From Myxococcales bacterium (GTDB lineage Bacteria > Myxococcota > Myxococcia > Myxococcales > Myxococcaceae), in the NCBI GenBank assembly GCA_020846875.1, contig JADLDB010000160.1, positions 1-64,000 on the forward strand: a DNA stretch of 64,000 nt. Direction: 5' to 3'. Position 1 is the first letter of the stretch; every line of letters starts with the position of its first letter. The notes beneath the pieces are model-generated. The model did not search any database. It was given only the letters and a program-made list of their open reading frames with translations, and was not told where the DNA came from. The position numbers and the translations under genes were made by a program. Below, piece by piece: positions 18,189 through 25,996 of the stretch.

Positions 18189-18752
18189 CTACTTCGTGAG
18201 GCGCGCGTTCAGGTGGACTTCTTCGCCGCCCTTCAAGGTGCCCTTCCAGTCCTTGAAGCCGGGCAGCTCGAGCACCACCGGAGTGTCGCCCACCCACAGG
18301 TTGTCGCCGGCCCAGGGCGTCACGCCCACCACCTGCCCGGCGATCCTGACCGCCGCGCCCGCAGGCTCGCTGGAGATGATCACCGGCCGCTTCTCACCGC
18401 CCGCCAGCAGCGAGTCGAGCGGGGTGTTGGTGCGCACCCGGTCGGGCGCCTGGCCCGGACGTGGCCGCGACGACACCAGCCCCGCCGCCAGGAGCACGGC
18501 GCCCACCGCGAGGGCCGCGATCAGGATCCGCACCGCCAGCCTCCGCGCGGGTTGGGGGAGGGGGGCGCGGTAGCCTTCTTGGAGCGGCTCGGGCCGGGCC
18601 GGGGCCTTCTCCGCCAGCTCCAGCACCGGCGCGGGCTCCACCGGAGGCGGTCCGCCCTCGCCTTCGATCCGGTTGAGGCGGCCCTCCAGCTTCCCGTCGG
18701 CGCTCAAGGAAGGGCCACCCTTGAGGAAGTCCGAAGGCTCGTTCTCCGACAT
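18189..18752 (-). CDS. Single-pass membrane protein with PEGA domain
   Basis: 187 residues. The N-terminal 70 residues are charged and Pro-rich and probably cytoplasmic. One membrane segment covers 72-93 (LAVRILIAALAVGAVLLAAG). A PEGA-type beta-sandwich covers about 122-185 (RPVIISSEPAGAAVRIAGQV). PEGA domains occur on surface and periplasmic proteins and are thought to be structural or binding modules. It is transcribed like its neighbours on the minus strand but separated by 37 and 125 bp gaps. Confidence 0.75.
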   Translation of the reverse strand: MSENEPSDFLKGGPSLSADGKLEGRLNRIEGEGGPPPVEPAPVLELAEKAPARPEPLQEGYRAPLPQPARRLAVRILIAALAVGAVLLAAGLVSSRPRPGQAPDRVRTNTPLDSLLAGGEKRPVIISSEPAGAAVRIAGQVVGVTPWAGDNLWVGDTPVVLELPGFKDWKGTLKGGEEVHLNARLTK

Positions 18753-18877
18753 GCGGCCAGTCTAGCCGGTTCGTCCGAGCGCGAGCAGGAGCTGTTGAAC
18801 GGGCCCTCAAACCCGGTAGCCGCAGAGGAGCTCGTTGGCCGGCTCCCAGCGCAGGAGCTGTCCTCCCTTGCTTTGCG

Positions 18878-19624
18878 CTACTTCTTCTTACCGCCGACGA
18901 TCACCGCACGTGACGCGACCTCGGTCGGCACGCGCGTGGAGTAGTGCACCACGCCTTCGTCATCGGTCCACCGGTACACGTCATTGCCGGGCGTCTCGGG
19001 CTTGGGCTCCGCGCGTGGGGCGCGCTCCAGGGAGGCCTGCTTCTCCAGCGCCGCCCTCTGGAGCTCGATCAGCGCGCGCTGCGTCGCCAGGGCCTGCTCG
19101 GCGACCAGCCGCTCCTCCGCCGCCCGCTGCCGCTCCTCCGCCACGCGCTGGCGCTCCTCTGCCACGCGCTGCCGCTCCTCCGCCTCCCGCTGCCGGGACT
19201 CGGCCAGGCGCCGATCGCTGGCCTCCCGCTCGACTCGCGCCGCCTCCGCGATCGCCCACTCCCGCTGGGCCGCCTCCCGTTCTCCCGTGTCGTCCGTCGT
19301 CGACGAGGTGGTGCCCATCCAGACTGGGCCGGCGACGTACGGCGTCCGGTACCCGGGCGCCAGGTAGACGGGCGGCACCGGGTACACCGGCGCCACGGGG
19401 TAGACCGGCACGCCATGGCTGGGCCGGAAGCCTCCGACGTAGCCCGTCCACGTGCCGGTGGACACGCCGGGCTCCCGGAAGCCGCTCACGTAGCCGCCCC
19501 AGGCCCCGCTGGAAGGCTGAGCCACGGGCACCTGCCCGCCGCCGTAACCGAAGGCCACGAAGCCGCGCACTTGACCGAAGGCAGGCCAGGCGGCCACCGC
19601 GAGGATGAGGGCGAGCGTCCTCAT
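18878..19624 (-). CDS. Secreted coiled-coil protein with DUF4124 domain
   Basis: 248 residues. A signal peptide (MRTLALILAVAAWPAFG) is followed by a Gly/Tyr/Pro-rich region with repeated GYVGGFR/GYVSGFR. A Glu/Arg-rich coiled coil (about 113-200) contains three VAEERQR-type heptads encoded by 21-bp repeats. A C-terminal DUF4124 motif is present (DVYRWTDDEGVVHYST). DUF4124 is found in exported proteins of unknown role in Proteobacteria and Myxococcota. The protein is probably periplasmic or surface-bound. Confidence 0.75.
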   Translation of the reverse strand: MRTLALILAVAAWPAFGQVRGFVAFGYGGGQVPVAQPSSGAWGGYVSGFREPGVSTGTWTGYVGGFRPSHGVPVYPVAPVYPVPPVYLAPGYRTPYVAGPVWMGTTSSTTDDTGEREAAQREWAIAEAARVEREASDRRLAESRQREAEERQRVAEERQRVAEERQRAAEERLVAEQALATQRALIELQRAALEKQASLERAPRAEPKPETPGNDVYRWTDDEGVVHYSTRVPTEVASRAVIVGGKKK

Positions 19625-19673
19625 GCCTGAAGAATCATCCTACCGAAGGGCGGGCGCAACTCCCGTCGGGCTG

Positions 19674-20018
19674 TCACCCGGCCGGCCTCGCCTGGGACAG
19701 CTCGCGCAGGTAGCTCCACTGGAAGATGCCGGTCCGGTGGAGATCTCCAAAGGTGAAGGACAGCGCGTAGTTGCCCACCGGGTGGACCTCGACGACCTTC
19801 ATCTCCACCGGAATCGACTCCACCTCGTAGGTGCGCTTGCCGCTCCACTCCTCGACGCACTCGGCGCACGGGCAGTACTGGCGCAGCGTGCGCGCGGCCA
19901 CCTTGGTCTGCGCCCCGTCGCTCCAGGTCAGCTCCAACAGTCGCTGATCGACGGACAGCGACACCTGCGTGGCGACGGGCGACTGCTGCGCGGGCTTGAG
20001 GCTGTTCCAGAAGCTCAT
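19674..20018 (-). CDS. DUF971 (GBBH-like) protein
   Basis: 114 residues. It matches the DUF971 / gamma-butyrobetaine-hydroxylase N-terminal-like domain: LELTWSDG, a Cys cluster (CPCAECVEEW, C49, C51 and C54), a V-x-VHPVGNYALSFTFGD strand and H-x-GIFQWSYLREL. This module occurs in Fe-S-related and Mrp-linked proteins. The cysteines could bind zinc or iron, but this is not shown. The ATG overlaps the stop of the upstream lipoprotein gene (ATGA on the minus strand), so it is translationally coupled to it. Confidence 0.8.
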   Translation of the reverse strand: MSFWNSLKPAQQSPVATQVSLSVDQRLLELTWSDGAQTKVAARTLRQYCPCAECVEEWSGKRTYEVESIPVEMKVVEVHPVGNYALSFTFGDLHRTGIFQWSYLRELSQARPAG

Positions 20019-20836
20019 GGCGGATTCACCGGTGGGGTGGGGGGGGGCGCCGGCGGGGGCGCGGCTTCTTCCACGAGCGCGATGACCGCGGCGGTGAGGC
20101 GATCGACGAGCCCTTCGATGAGCACGCCCTGGCGCGGGCCCTCGTTGGCCACCACGCCCTCGGTGTAGGTGACGTCGAGGCCGAAGTTCCGCCGCAGCGG
20201 CGTGATGCCGCCCAGGTTCACCGCGTAGTCCGGTTGGGTGGGGTAGCGCACCAGCCGGGCCTTCACCACCTCCGCGCTGGTGGTGAAGCGCTCGACCATC
20301 CCGGTGACGTGCTCGGTCTCCTCCACCGGCTGCGCGGCGCAGAAGAGCAAGGGCCAGATCAAGAGCCCCACGCCGAAGCAGAAGCCCTTGAGCGTCCGAT
20401 CCGACACCGTCACCTCGTTGCCCTCGATGATCGTCCGCACCACCACCGCCTCCCCCGACAGCAGGCTGGCCCCGCCCGTCGACGTCACCCGCCACGATGG
20501 CCGCGCCTTCTGCACCTCGAAGAGCAGCCGCTTGTGCAGCTCCACCAGGATCTGCGCGCGCGCGAAGAGCGGCTTTACGGTGATAACCGTGGTGACGGGC
20601 ACCGTCCCCGAGCCGTACGGCCCATAGCCATAGCCGCCGTACCCGTACCCCGGCGGCACCTCGGCGTAGTCGGTGCGGGTGGTGGTCTGCCAGTCGGCCA
20701 GCTCGAAGAACGGCTCGAGCACCACGTTCTTCGGCACGCCCGGATCCGGCGGCACCACGGACTTCTGCTGGGCCAGCTTCGCGGTGGCGCAGCCGGTGGA
20801 GAGGAAGAGCGCGATGAGAGCGAGCCCGCGACGCAT
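20015..20836 (-). CDS. Lipoprotein of unknown function
   Basis: 273 residues. A signal peptide with lipobox STGC places the lipidated Cys at 16. A Gly/Tyr-rich patch (YGYGGYGYGPYG) is followed by a mixed alpha/beta region. An unexpected hydrophobic segment (FCFGVGLLIWPLLFCAA, about 150-168) and a Pro-rich tail close the protein. I do not recognise the family, although size and layout resemble outer-membrane-assembly or efflux accessory lipoproteins. It is coupled to the downstream DUF971 gene by a four-base overlap. Confidence 0.65.
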   Translation of the reverse strand: MRRGLALIALFLSTGCATAKLAQQKSVVPPDPGVPKNVVLEPFFELADWQTTTRTDYAEVPPGYGYGGYGYGPYGSGTVPVTTVITVKPLFARAQILVELHKRLLFEVQKARPSWRVTSTGGASLLSGEAVVVRTIIEGNEVTVSDRTLKGFCFGVGLLIWPLLFCAAQPVEETEHVTGMVERFTTSAEVVKARLVRYPTQPDYAVNLGGITPLRRNFGLDVTYTEGVVANEGPRQGVLIEGLVDRLTAAVIALVEEAAPPPAPPPTPPVNPP

Positions 20837-20901
20837 CGGATGCGGATCTCCCTAATGCGCCTGCTGGTCCCCTACCAGCGGGAAGCGCGTACAGTCTCGT
20901 C

Positions 20902-21693
20902 ATGGCGAAGGAGCTCACCTCGGCGGCCCTGGCGCTGGTGCGCGGAGACGGCGACGCCCGCGAGGTGCTACTGGTCCACCCCGGCGGCCCCTTCTGGGCG
21001 AAGAAGGACGCCGGCGCGTGGACCCTGCCCAAAGGCGTCCTGGAGCCCGGGGAAGACGCCTTGTCCGCGGCGCTGCGCGAGTTCTCCGAAGAGACCGGCG
21101 CGGCCCCTCCGCCCCCTCCGTACGAGGAGCTCGGCGAGGTGATCCAGAAGAGCGGCAAGCACGTCCACGCCTTCGCCGCGCGGGGCGACCTCGAGGTGAC
21201 AGCGCTGAAGTCCAACGACGTGGAGCTCGAGCACCCGAAGGGCTCGGGCAAGGTCCTCCGCTTCCCCGAGGTCGATCGCGCCGCCTGGTGCACCCTGGAG
21301 CGCGCCCGCCGGCTGGCCAACCCCGCGCAGGTGCCGCTGATCGAGAAGGCGATGCGCGCGGCCGCTCAAGTGAGCTGGCTGCTGCGGGGGCTGGGCCTCA
21401 GTGGCACACTCCCGCCGCGTGGCGCCCTCCCGCTCCGAGGTGCTGGCCGTGGTCGAGCGCTCCCCCGCCGCGGTGGCGGTGCACGATCGCGCCGCCTGGC
21501 TGGCGATCTTCAGCGACGACGCGGTGGTGGAGGACCCAGTCGGCTCCGCGCCGGCCCCCAAGCGCGACGGCACCCTGGGCCGCTTCTACGACGCCTTCAT
21601 CGCCCCCCACGGCATCCGCTTCGAGATCCGCCGCGACCAGTTCCTCGCAGGGGACGTGTTCCGCGACGCGGTGATCCACACCCGGGTGCGTGA
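20902..21693 (+). CDS. Nudix hydrolase with anomalous C-terminal read-through
   Basis: The frame encodes 263 residues. The first about 155 form a complete Nudix hydrolase: the 23-residue box is intact from G45 to A67, with GVLEPGE, REFSEET and the terminal GA in the required spacing, preceded by WTLPKG. Nudix enzymes cleave nucleoside diphosphates linked to other groups, and this small type resembles dinucleoside-polyphosphate or 8-oxo-dGTP hydrolases. After about 21366 the frame shows no family features, becomes Arg/Pro-rich and overlaps the next gene by 293 bp. Either the natural stop was lost or a frameshift lies near 21360-21420. Confidence 0.8.
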   Translation: MAKELTSAALALVRGDGDAREVLLVHPGGPFWAKKDAGAWTLPKGVLEPGEDALSAALREFSEETGAAPPPPPYEELGEVIQKSGKHVHAFAARGDLEVTALKSNDVELEHPKGSGKVLRFPEVDRAAWCTLERARRLANPAQVPLIEKAMRAAAQVSWLLRGLGLSGTLPPRGALPLRGAGRGRALPRRGGGARSRRLAGDLQRRRGGGGPSRLRAGPQARRHPGPLLRRLHRPPRHPLRDPPRPVPRRGRVPRRGDPHPGA

Positions 21694-22234
21694 AGGCGTG
21701 AACGTGGAGGTGCCCGCGTACCTCCTCTACCAGGTGGCCGAGCGCGACGGCCGCCTCGCCGCCCGCCGGATGGCCGCGCACTGGCAGCTCTCGAAGATGG
21801 TGGGGCTGGCGATGCGCATGGGCCCGCGCGCCTGGTGGGCGATGACCTGGCTCTTCGTGGGGATGATCCGCCACCTCGGCCTGCGCTGGGTGGCGGCCTA
21901 CCTCGCGTCGCTGTGGCGCACGGTGGGGGCGCAAGGGATCGCGCTGCTCGAGTCGCTCCGGCGCGGCATCGAGGCGCGCAACGGGACGGTGCTGGGCTCG
22001 CTCTTCGAACCGGATGCGGCGATCGAGCTGGGCGAGCGCGTGGTGACGGTGGGCGCTCTGCTGGAAGCGCTGCCTCCGGGCACCACCCTGGCGGCCGAGG
22101 CGCCCGTGACTGCCGGGTACACCGTGTCCTTCCGCTTCACCCTGCGGGGCGCCCAGCCTTCCGAGGGGCTGGCGCTCCTCGAGGTCTCTGCCACCAGTGG
22201 GCGGATCGCCCGCGCCCGTTTCTTTCCGCCCTGA
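21401..22234 (+). CDS. NTF2-like superfamily protein, two-domain form
   Basis: 277 residues from the GTG at 21401; a second GTG at 21419 (APSRSEVLAVVERSP) is an equally good start. The N-terminal half is SnoaL/ketosteroid-isomerase-like (HDRAAWLAIFSDDAVVEDPVGS, in parts). The second half contains a hydrophobic stretch (WWAMTWLFVGMIRHLGLRW) and then another NTF2-like segment (LLESLRRGIEARNGTVLGSLFEPDAA). No catalytic residues can be named. It overlaps the tail of the Nudix frame by 293 bp; coding character clearly belongs to this frame from about 21420 on. Confidence 0.75.
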   Translation: MAHSRRVAPSRSEVLAVVERSPAAVAVHDRAAWLAIFSDDAVVEDPVGSAPAPKRDGTLGRFYDAFIAPHGIRFEIRRDQFLAGDVFRDAVIHTRVREGVNVEVPAYLLYQVAERDGRLAARRMAAHWQLSKMVGLAMRMGPRAWWAMTWLFVGMIRHLGLRWVAAYLASLWRTVGAQGIALLESLRRGIEARNGTVLGSLFEPDAAIELGERVVTVGALLEALPPGTTLAAEAPVTAGYTVSFRFTLRGAQPSEGLALLEVSATSGRIARARFFPP

Positions 22235-22240
22235 CGGCCG

Positions 22241-23035
22241 TCACCACACGAAGGGAACCAGCGCCTTCCGCTCCTTTGGGTAGTCGGGGAAGCGCTCGCG
22301 GTACCAGCGGTGCGAGGCCCACGCCCGGGGCACCAGGTTGGCCGCGCTCACCACCAGGATGAAGACGGACGCCAGCGACCAGGTGAAGAGGGCGAAGCCC
22401 GTCCACGCGAGCAGCTCGGTGAGGTAGCTGGGGCTGGTGACGAAACGGAAGAGGCCTCCCCGCGGAATCCGGTACTCGCGTACGCCCGCGGCGATTTCTT
22501 CGCGGGTGCGGAGGTCGCGGATGATCGCATCGGACTGGATGTTGAGCGCCAGGCTGATCGCCCACAGCGAAAGGCCACCCAGGAAGCGGGGATCGATCAG
22601 CCACTCCGGCCCGTAGTGCGGACCGAGCCGCGTGAAGAAGGTGGCGTGCAGGTAGCCGTGCAGCGTGGTGACGAGCCAGCCGGTGCCCAGCACCACCAGG
22701 CTGAAGGTGCCTTTCTCCCCGCGCGCCACGCGCATCGAGAAGGGAAAGAAGAAGCCGCGGTTCCCGTAGTGGAGGAGCCAGACGACGAGCAGCACCAGCG
22801 GGACCAGCTCGCCGCGGCGTGGCCCCCAGGCGAAGAAGACGAGGAAGCTTACCGTCGCCGGAAGCTCCATCAGGAACCACCCCAGCTTCGGGTTGACGCT
22901 CACCCCGAAGCGCTTCGACGCGAAGCGGCCGTAGGGGGACGGCAGAAACCAGGAGACGAAGAAGACGAAGCCGCCGAAGGCGAGGCCGATCGCCAGCAGC
23001 GTGTCGTAGGTGCCGTCCCCGGTGTACCAGGTCAC
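22241..23035 (-). CDS. Steroid 5-alpha-reductase C-terminal-domain membrane protein
   Basis: 264 residues with about six hydrophobic segments. The C-terminal half has the family's NADPH-binding hallmarks: IPRGGLFRFVTSPSYLTELLAW, then RAWASHRWYRERFPDYPKERKALVPFVW at the end (quoted in parts). Family members reduce delta-4,5 double bonds of steroids or polyprenols using NADPH. Bacterial substrates are usually unknown, though myxobacteria are notable sterol producers. The GTG at 23035 gives MTWYTGDGTYD; a GTG at 23068 would add 11 residues. The opposite strand downstream carries the converging NTF2-like gene six bases away. Confidence 0.85.
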   Translation of the reverse strand: MTWYTGDGTYDTLLAIGLAFGGFVFFVSWFLPSPYGRFASKRFGVSVNPKLGWFLMELPATVSFLVFFAWGPRRGELVPLVLLVVWLLHYGNRGFFFPFSMRVARGEKGTFSLVVLGTGWLVTTLHGYLHATFFTRLGPHYGPEWLIDPRFLGGLSLWAISLALNIQSDAIIRDLRTREEIAAGVREYRIPRGGLFRFVTSPSYLTELLAWTGFALFTWSLASVFILVVSAANLVPRAWASHRWYRERFPDYPKERKALVPFVW

Positions 23036-23189
23036 CTGCGCACCATCGCGGCTGAGTCGGCCGGGCACAATCGCAGGGTTCGGCCGGGATGGAGGCCGTC
23101 AGGGACGCGGTGGGGTGCGCGGCCAGCCCCTCGGCGCCTGGCGAGGGAGCATCACTGATGACATTTGCGGGCGCGACGCCCGCTGGCGC

Positions 23190-24446
23190 TCAGGGTGTGC
23201 CGCCGCACGTCTGCGGCCCCGTCGACGTGTTCCTCGGTGTCGGGCTGGCCACCGTGAAGTCGGAGCCGTTGTTCTGCGTGTCAGCACACCCGCCCGCGCC
23301 TCGCATCACCGACAGCGTCGCGCCCGGAGCAGGGGCGGGCGCTGCACCCTCGAAGCAACTGACGCCGCCGTAGCCCACGAAGTCGACGATCTCGCCGCCC
23401 ACCGGGCAGGCCCCGGAGAGCGCCGTGGTGCTGCGGACCAGCGCCACCTTGCCTGCGCCGGCTGCCAGGCCCACGCTGCCCACCACGTCCGGAGTTGGGA
23501 GCGGCATCGTGCCGCCCGAACCCGGCAGTTGCTGGACCAGCAGGTACCGTCCCGGCGTCACCGTCCCCGACAACGGCGTCACCTGCCACGTCGTGCCGCT
23601 CGCCGAGCTGTACTGCAGCGACCAGCCCGACAGGTTCACCGCCACGCCGCCGGGGTTGAACACCTCCACGAAGTCATGAGTCCAGGTCGCGCCCGCGTTG
23701 CCGCCCCCGCCGTAGACCTGGCCGATCACGACGCGCTGGTTGGGCGAGCCGCAGACGTTCGCCACGCCGCCCTCTCCGCAACTGAGCGGCGCCGTGCACG
23801 AGCCACAAGCGATCATCGCGCCGCAGCCGTTCGACACACTCCCGCAGTCCTTCCCCAGCTCCGCGCACGTCTTCGGCACGCAGCTCCCGCCGCCCCCGCC
23901 GCCGCCGAGTCCGCCGCCCGCGCCGCCGCCCGCGCCGCCGCCCGCTCCGCCGCCGAGTCCCCCGCCCGCTCCACCGCCGAGTCCTCCGCCCACGCCGCCG
24001 CCGAGTCCTCCACCCGCTCCGCCGCCGAGTCCCCCGCCCGCTCCACCGCCGAGTCCTCCGCCCACGCCGCCGCCGAGTCCTCCACCCGCTCCGCCGCCGA
24101 GTCCTCCACCCGCTCCACCGCCGAGTCCTCCACCCGCTCCACCGCCGAGTCCTCCACCCGCTCCACCGCCGAGTCCTCCGCCCGAGCCTCCACCGACGCT
24201 TCCGCCGCCCCCTCCCAGCCCAGTCCCCGTGGGGACGCACACGCCGAATCGGCAGCTGTCCCCCGCTCCGCAGGAGAAGCACGCCAGCCCGTTGCTGCCG
24301 CAGGCCTCCTGGGTGAAGCCTCCCTGGCACTCACCCAGGGCATCGCAGCACCCGCTGGCACACGTGGTCGGCCCGCACACGTCGCGCGAGGTCGAACCGC
24401 ACCCCGCGAGGAGCAGCGCGAAGGCGATGACGCTTGGGCGAACCAT
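23190..24446 (-). CDS. Lipoprotein with Gly-rich repeat stalk and lamin-tail domain
   Basis: 418 residues. A lipobox (LLLAGC, Cys16) is followed by a Cys-rich segment (CGPTTCASGCCDALGEC). A repetitive Gly-rich stalk covers about 74-185 (GGGLGGGAGGGLGGG). A second Cys cluster (SCVPKTCAELGKDCG) and a lamin-tail (LTD) domain follow from about 265 (VVIGQVYGGGGNAG, DFVEVFNPGG, LSGWSLQY, DFVGYGG). Extracytoplasmic LTD domains are often found on secreted nucleases and adhesins. A surface-anchored binding role is inferred; no enzyme domain is seen. Confidence 0.8.
   Translation of the reverse strand: MVRPSVIAFALLLAGCGSTSRDVCGPTTCASGCCDALGECQGGFTQEACGSNGLACFSCGAGDSCRFGVCVPTGTGLGGGGGSVGGGSGGGLGGGAGGGLGGGAGGGLGGGAGGGLGGGAGGGLGGGVGGGLGGGAGGGLGGGAGGGLGGGVGGGLGGGAGGGLGGGAGGGAGGGAGGGLGGGGGGGSCVPKTCAELGKDCGSVSNGCGAMIACGSCTAPLSCGEGGVANVCGSPNQRVVIGQVYGGGGNAGATWTHDFVEVFNPGGVAVNLSGWSLQYSSASGTTWQVTPLSGTVTPGRYLLVQQLPGSGGTMPLPTPDVVGSVGLAAGAGKVALVRSTTALSGACPVGGEIVDFVGYGGVSCFEGAAPAPAPGATLSVMRGAGGCADTQNNGSDFTVASPTPRNTSTGPQTCGGTP
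23890..24225 (-). repeat. 24-bp tandem repeats encoding GGGLGGGA units
   Basis: Repeated units on the plus strand (ccgccgagtcctccacccgc and variants) encode eight-residue Gly-rich blocks on the minus strand. At least three adjacent copies near 24100-24170 are nearly identical. Length changes by slippage would keep the frame. Confidence 0.85.
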
Positions 24447-24501
24447 GGGCGCTCGACCCGCGGCGCCGGTGCCGAGTGCAACCCGGAATTTTCCAATCTC
24501 C

Positions 24502-25018
24502 TTACTCGGCGCGCAGGCCCCGGAAGAAGGTGCTGCCCGCGTACGTCCCTCCCGAGCGGTACCTCACCCGGCAGATCCACTTCCCGTGCACGCTCAGGCG
24601 ACGAAACGGCGGGTTCTGCGTCACCGGCCACGGCGCGCTGTCCCGAGCCACCTCCCGGCCGTCACAGTCGAAGGCGATCAACTCCAGAGGCCATCATCGT
24701 CCGAGCGCCAGTCACCCGCCTCCAGCGAGAAGAAAGACACCGGGCGCTCGAAGGTGAACAGGGTGCCCTCTACGTTCGCCCGCCTGGGTCGTCCAGTTCC
24801 AGTCGATCAGCGCCAGCCCCTCCACGCATCCGGCCCAGAGACGAAGCGCAGCAGGTCCTGCACTCGCAGCGACGCCCCGGCCGAGATCTACATCGTCACC
24901 TCCGGGCCCACGCAGATCGTCACCTCCCTCAGAAGGTCCGATGCCCCTCGGGGCCGATCTCGAGCGACGAGAGGAGGGGAGCACTCGGCAAGAGCAACGG
25001 CACCAGCAGGGAGAGCAT
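24502..25018 (-). pseudogene. Decayed gene for a small secreted protein
   Basis: Protein-like sequence is spread over different minus-strand frames. A signal-peptide-like start at 25018 (MLSLLVPLLLPSAPLLSS) runs to EIGPEGHRTF and a stop. Another frame continues with ISAGASLRVQDLLRFVSGPD, interrupted by stops, then VEGTLFTFERPVSFFSLEAG and DWRSDDDG. A one- or two-base shift leads to PLELIAFDCDGREVARDSAP and ends GSTFFRGLRAE at the TAA at 24502-24504. At least two frameshifts and two stops are needed to read it through. The intact product would be about 170 residues with a beta-sandwich feel, like small anchor-domain proteins of myxobacteria. It lies 37 bp downstream of the amidase gene and may once have shared its transcript. 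Confidence 0.6.
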
Positions 25019-25054
25019 GCCGGAGGAGACGGACAACCCCAGGGCGCGGGCCAC

Positions 25055-25852
25055 CTACAGCCGCCGGTGCTGCAGCGCCGGAAGCGCCTTCCGCACCCGC
25101 GCCACCAGCTCGTGGTCCAGCTCGGCCACCGCCACGCCTTCCCCTTCGCTGCAGCGCGCGACCACCAGCCCCCAGGGATCCACCACCATCGCGTGGCCCC
25201 ACGTCATCCGATCCTTCGGGTGCCGGCCCTGCTGCGCCGGCGCGATCACGTACGCCAGGTTCTCGATCGCCCGCGCGCGCAGCAGCACCTCCCAGTGATC
25301 CTTCCCCGTCGCCAGCGTGAAGGCCGCCGGCACCGTGAGCAGCACCGCGCCCGCCTCCGACTGCTTGCGGTACAGCTCGGGGAAGCGCAGGTCGTAGCAG
25401 ATGGACAACCCCACCTTGCCAGCCGGGCTGTCCGCCACCACCACCTCCGTCCCGGGCGCCACCGCCGCCGACTCCCGGTAGCTCTGCCCATCGCCCACCT
25501 CCACGTCGAAGAGGTGGATCTTCCGGTACACTCCCAGCCGCGCCCCGTCCGGCCCGTGCAGCACCGAGGTGTTGTAGAGCCGCCCGCCCGGCCCGCCTTC
25601 CTCCAGGATTGAGCCCCCCAGCACCGTCACCCCCAGCTCCCGCGCCATCGCCCCCACCCAGCCAAACGTGGCCCCGTCCAGTCCTTCCGCGTGGTTGCTG
25701 CGCTCTGACTCCGGTCCCATCCACGAGAAGTTCTCGGGTAACCCGACGAATTTCGCCCCGCGATCCGCGGCCTTACGCAGCAGGCGCGCGGCAATCTCCA
25801 GGTTCTTCTGGCGATCGGCTCCGCTGGTCATCTGGACGGCGGCGATGAGCAT
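25055..25852 (-). CDS. Carbon-nitrogen hydrolase (nitrilase-superfamily amidase)
   Basis: 265 residues. The catalytic triad is visible: E40 (GLPENF), K111 (YRKIHLFD) and C152 (ICYDLRFPEL). The RFPELYR and YRKIHLFDVEV context is closest to the Nit1/Nit2-like branch, which includes omega-amidase and deaminated-glutathione amidase, so repair of deaminated glutathione is a reasonable guess. It is a cytoplasmic enzyme. It is transcribed away from rimP, and its start lies within the short region that also carries the rimP promoter candidate. Confidence 0.92.
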   Translation of the reverse strand: MLIAAVQMTSGADRQKNLEIAARLLRKAADRGAKFVGLPENFSWMGPESERSNHAEGLDGATFGWVGAMARELGVTVLGGSILEEGGPGGRLYNTSVLHGPDGARLGVYRKIHLFDVEVGDGQSYRESAAVAPGTEVVVADSPAGKVGLSICYDLRFPELYRKQSEAGAVLLTVPAAFTLATGKDHWEVLLRARAIENLAYVIAPAQQGRHPKDRMTWGHAMVVDPWGLVVARCSEGEGVAVAELDHELVARVRKALPALQHRRL

Positions 25853-25881
25853 TTGAACTCCCTCCGAGCAGGCTGTTTACA
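25853..25881 (+). promoter_or_regulatory. Candidate promoter of the rimP-nusA-infB operon
   Basis: TTGAAC (25853-25858) and TTTACA (25876-25881) are spaced by exactly 17 bases. The -10 match is weak, so this is a tentative call. It would start transcription near 25888, about 45 bases before the leader terminator. Confidence 0.35.
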
Positions 25882-25932
25882 GCGGGATGCCCCCTGGCGT
25901 AGATGCCCGCCTCGGTCATTTTCGAAGTACTG

Positions 25933-25964
25933 AAAAGTGGGCCTCTCGCCCACTTTTGTTTTTT
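25933..25964 (+). terminator. Intrinsic terminator in the rimP leader (attenuator candidate)
   Basis: A perfect ten-base stem AAAAGTGGGC / GCCCACTTTT (25933-25942 and 25948-25957) with loop CTCTC is followed by G and six Ts. It is the clearest intrinsic terminator in the window and is read on the plus strand. No plus-strand gene lies upstream within the intergenic region and rimP begins 32 bases later, so it most likely controls read-through into rimP-nusA-infB. Confidence 0.85.
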
Positions 25965-25996
25965 CAGGGCCCGACAAGGGTGTCGTCACGTGAGCC

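Noticed and set aside
20015-21320. Joined minus-strand frame fusing DUF971 to antisense sequence of the Nudix gene
   Set aside because: The N-terminal portion is antisense to the Nudix box. DUF971 has its own ATG at 20018 coupled to the lipoprotein stop.
23890-24225. Plus-strand Pro-rich frame across the Gly-rich repeat
   Set aside because: It is the complement of the Gly-rich lipoprotein stalk. The minus strand carries lipobox, Cys clusters and the LTD domain in one frame.
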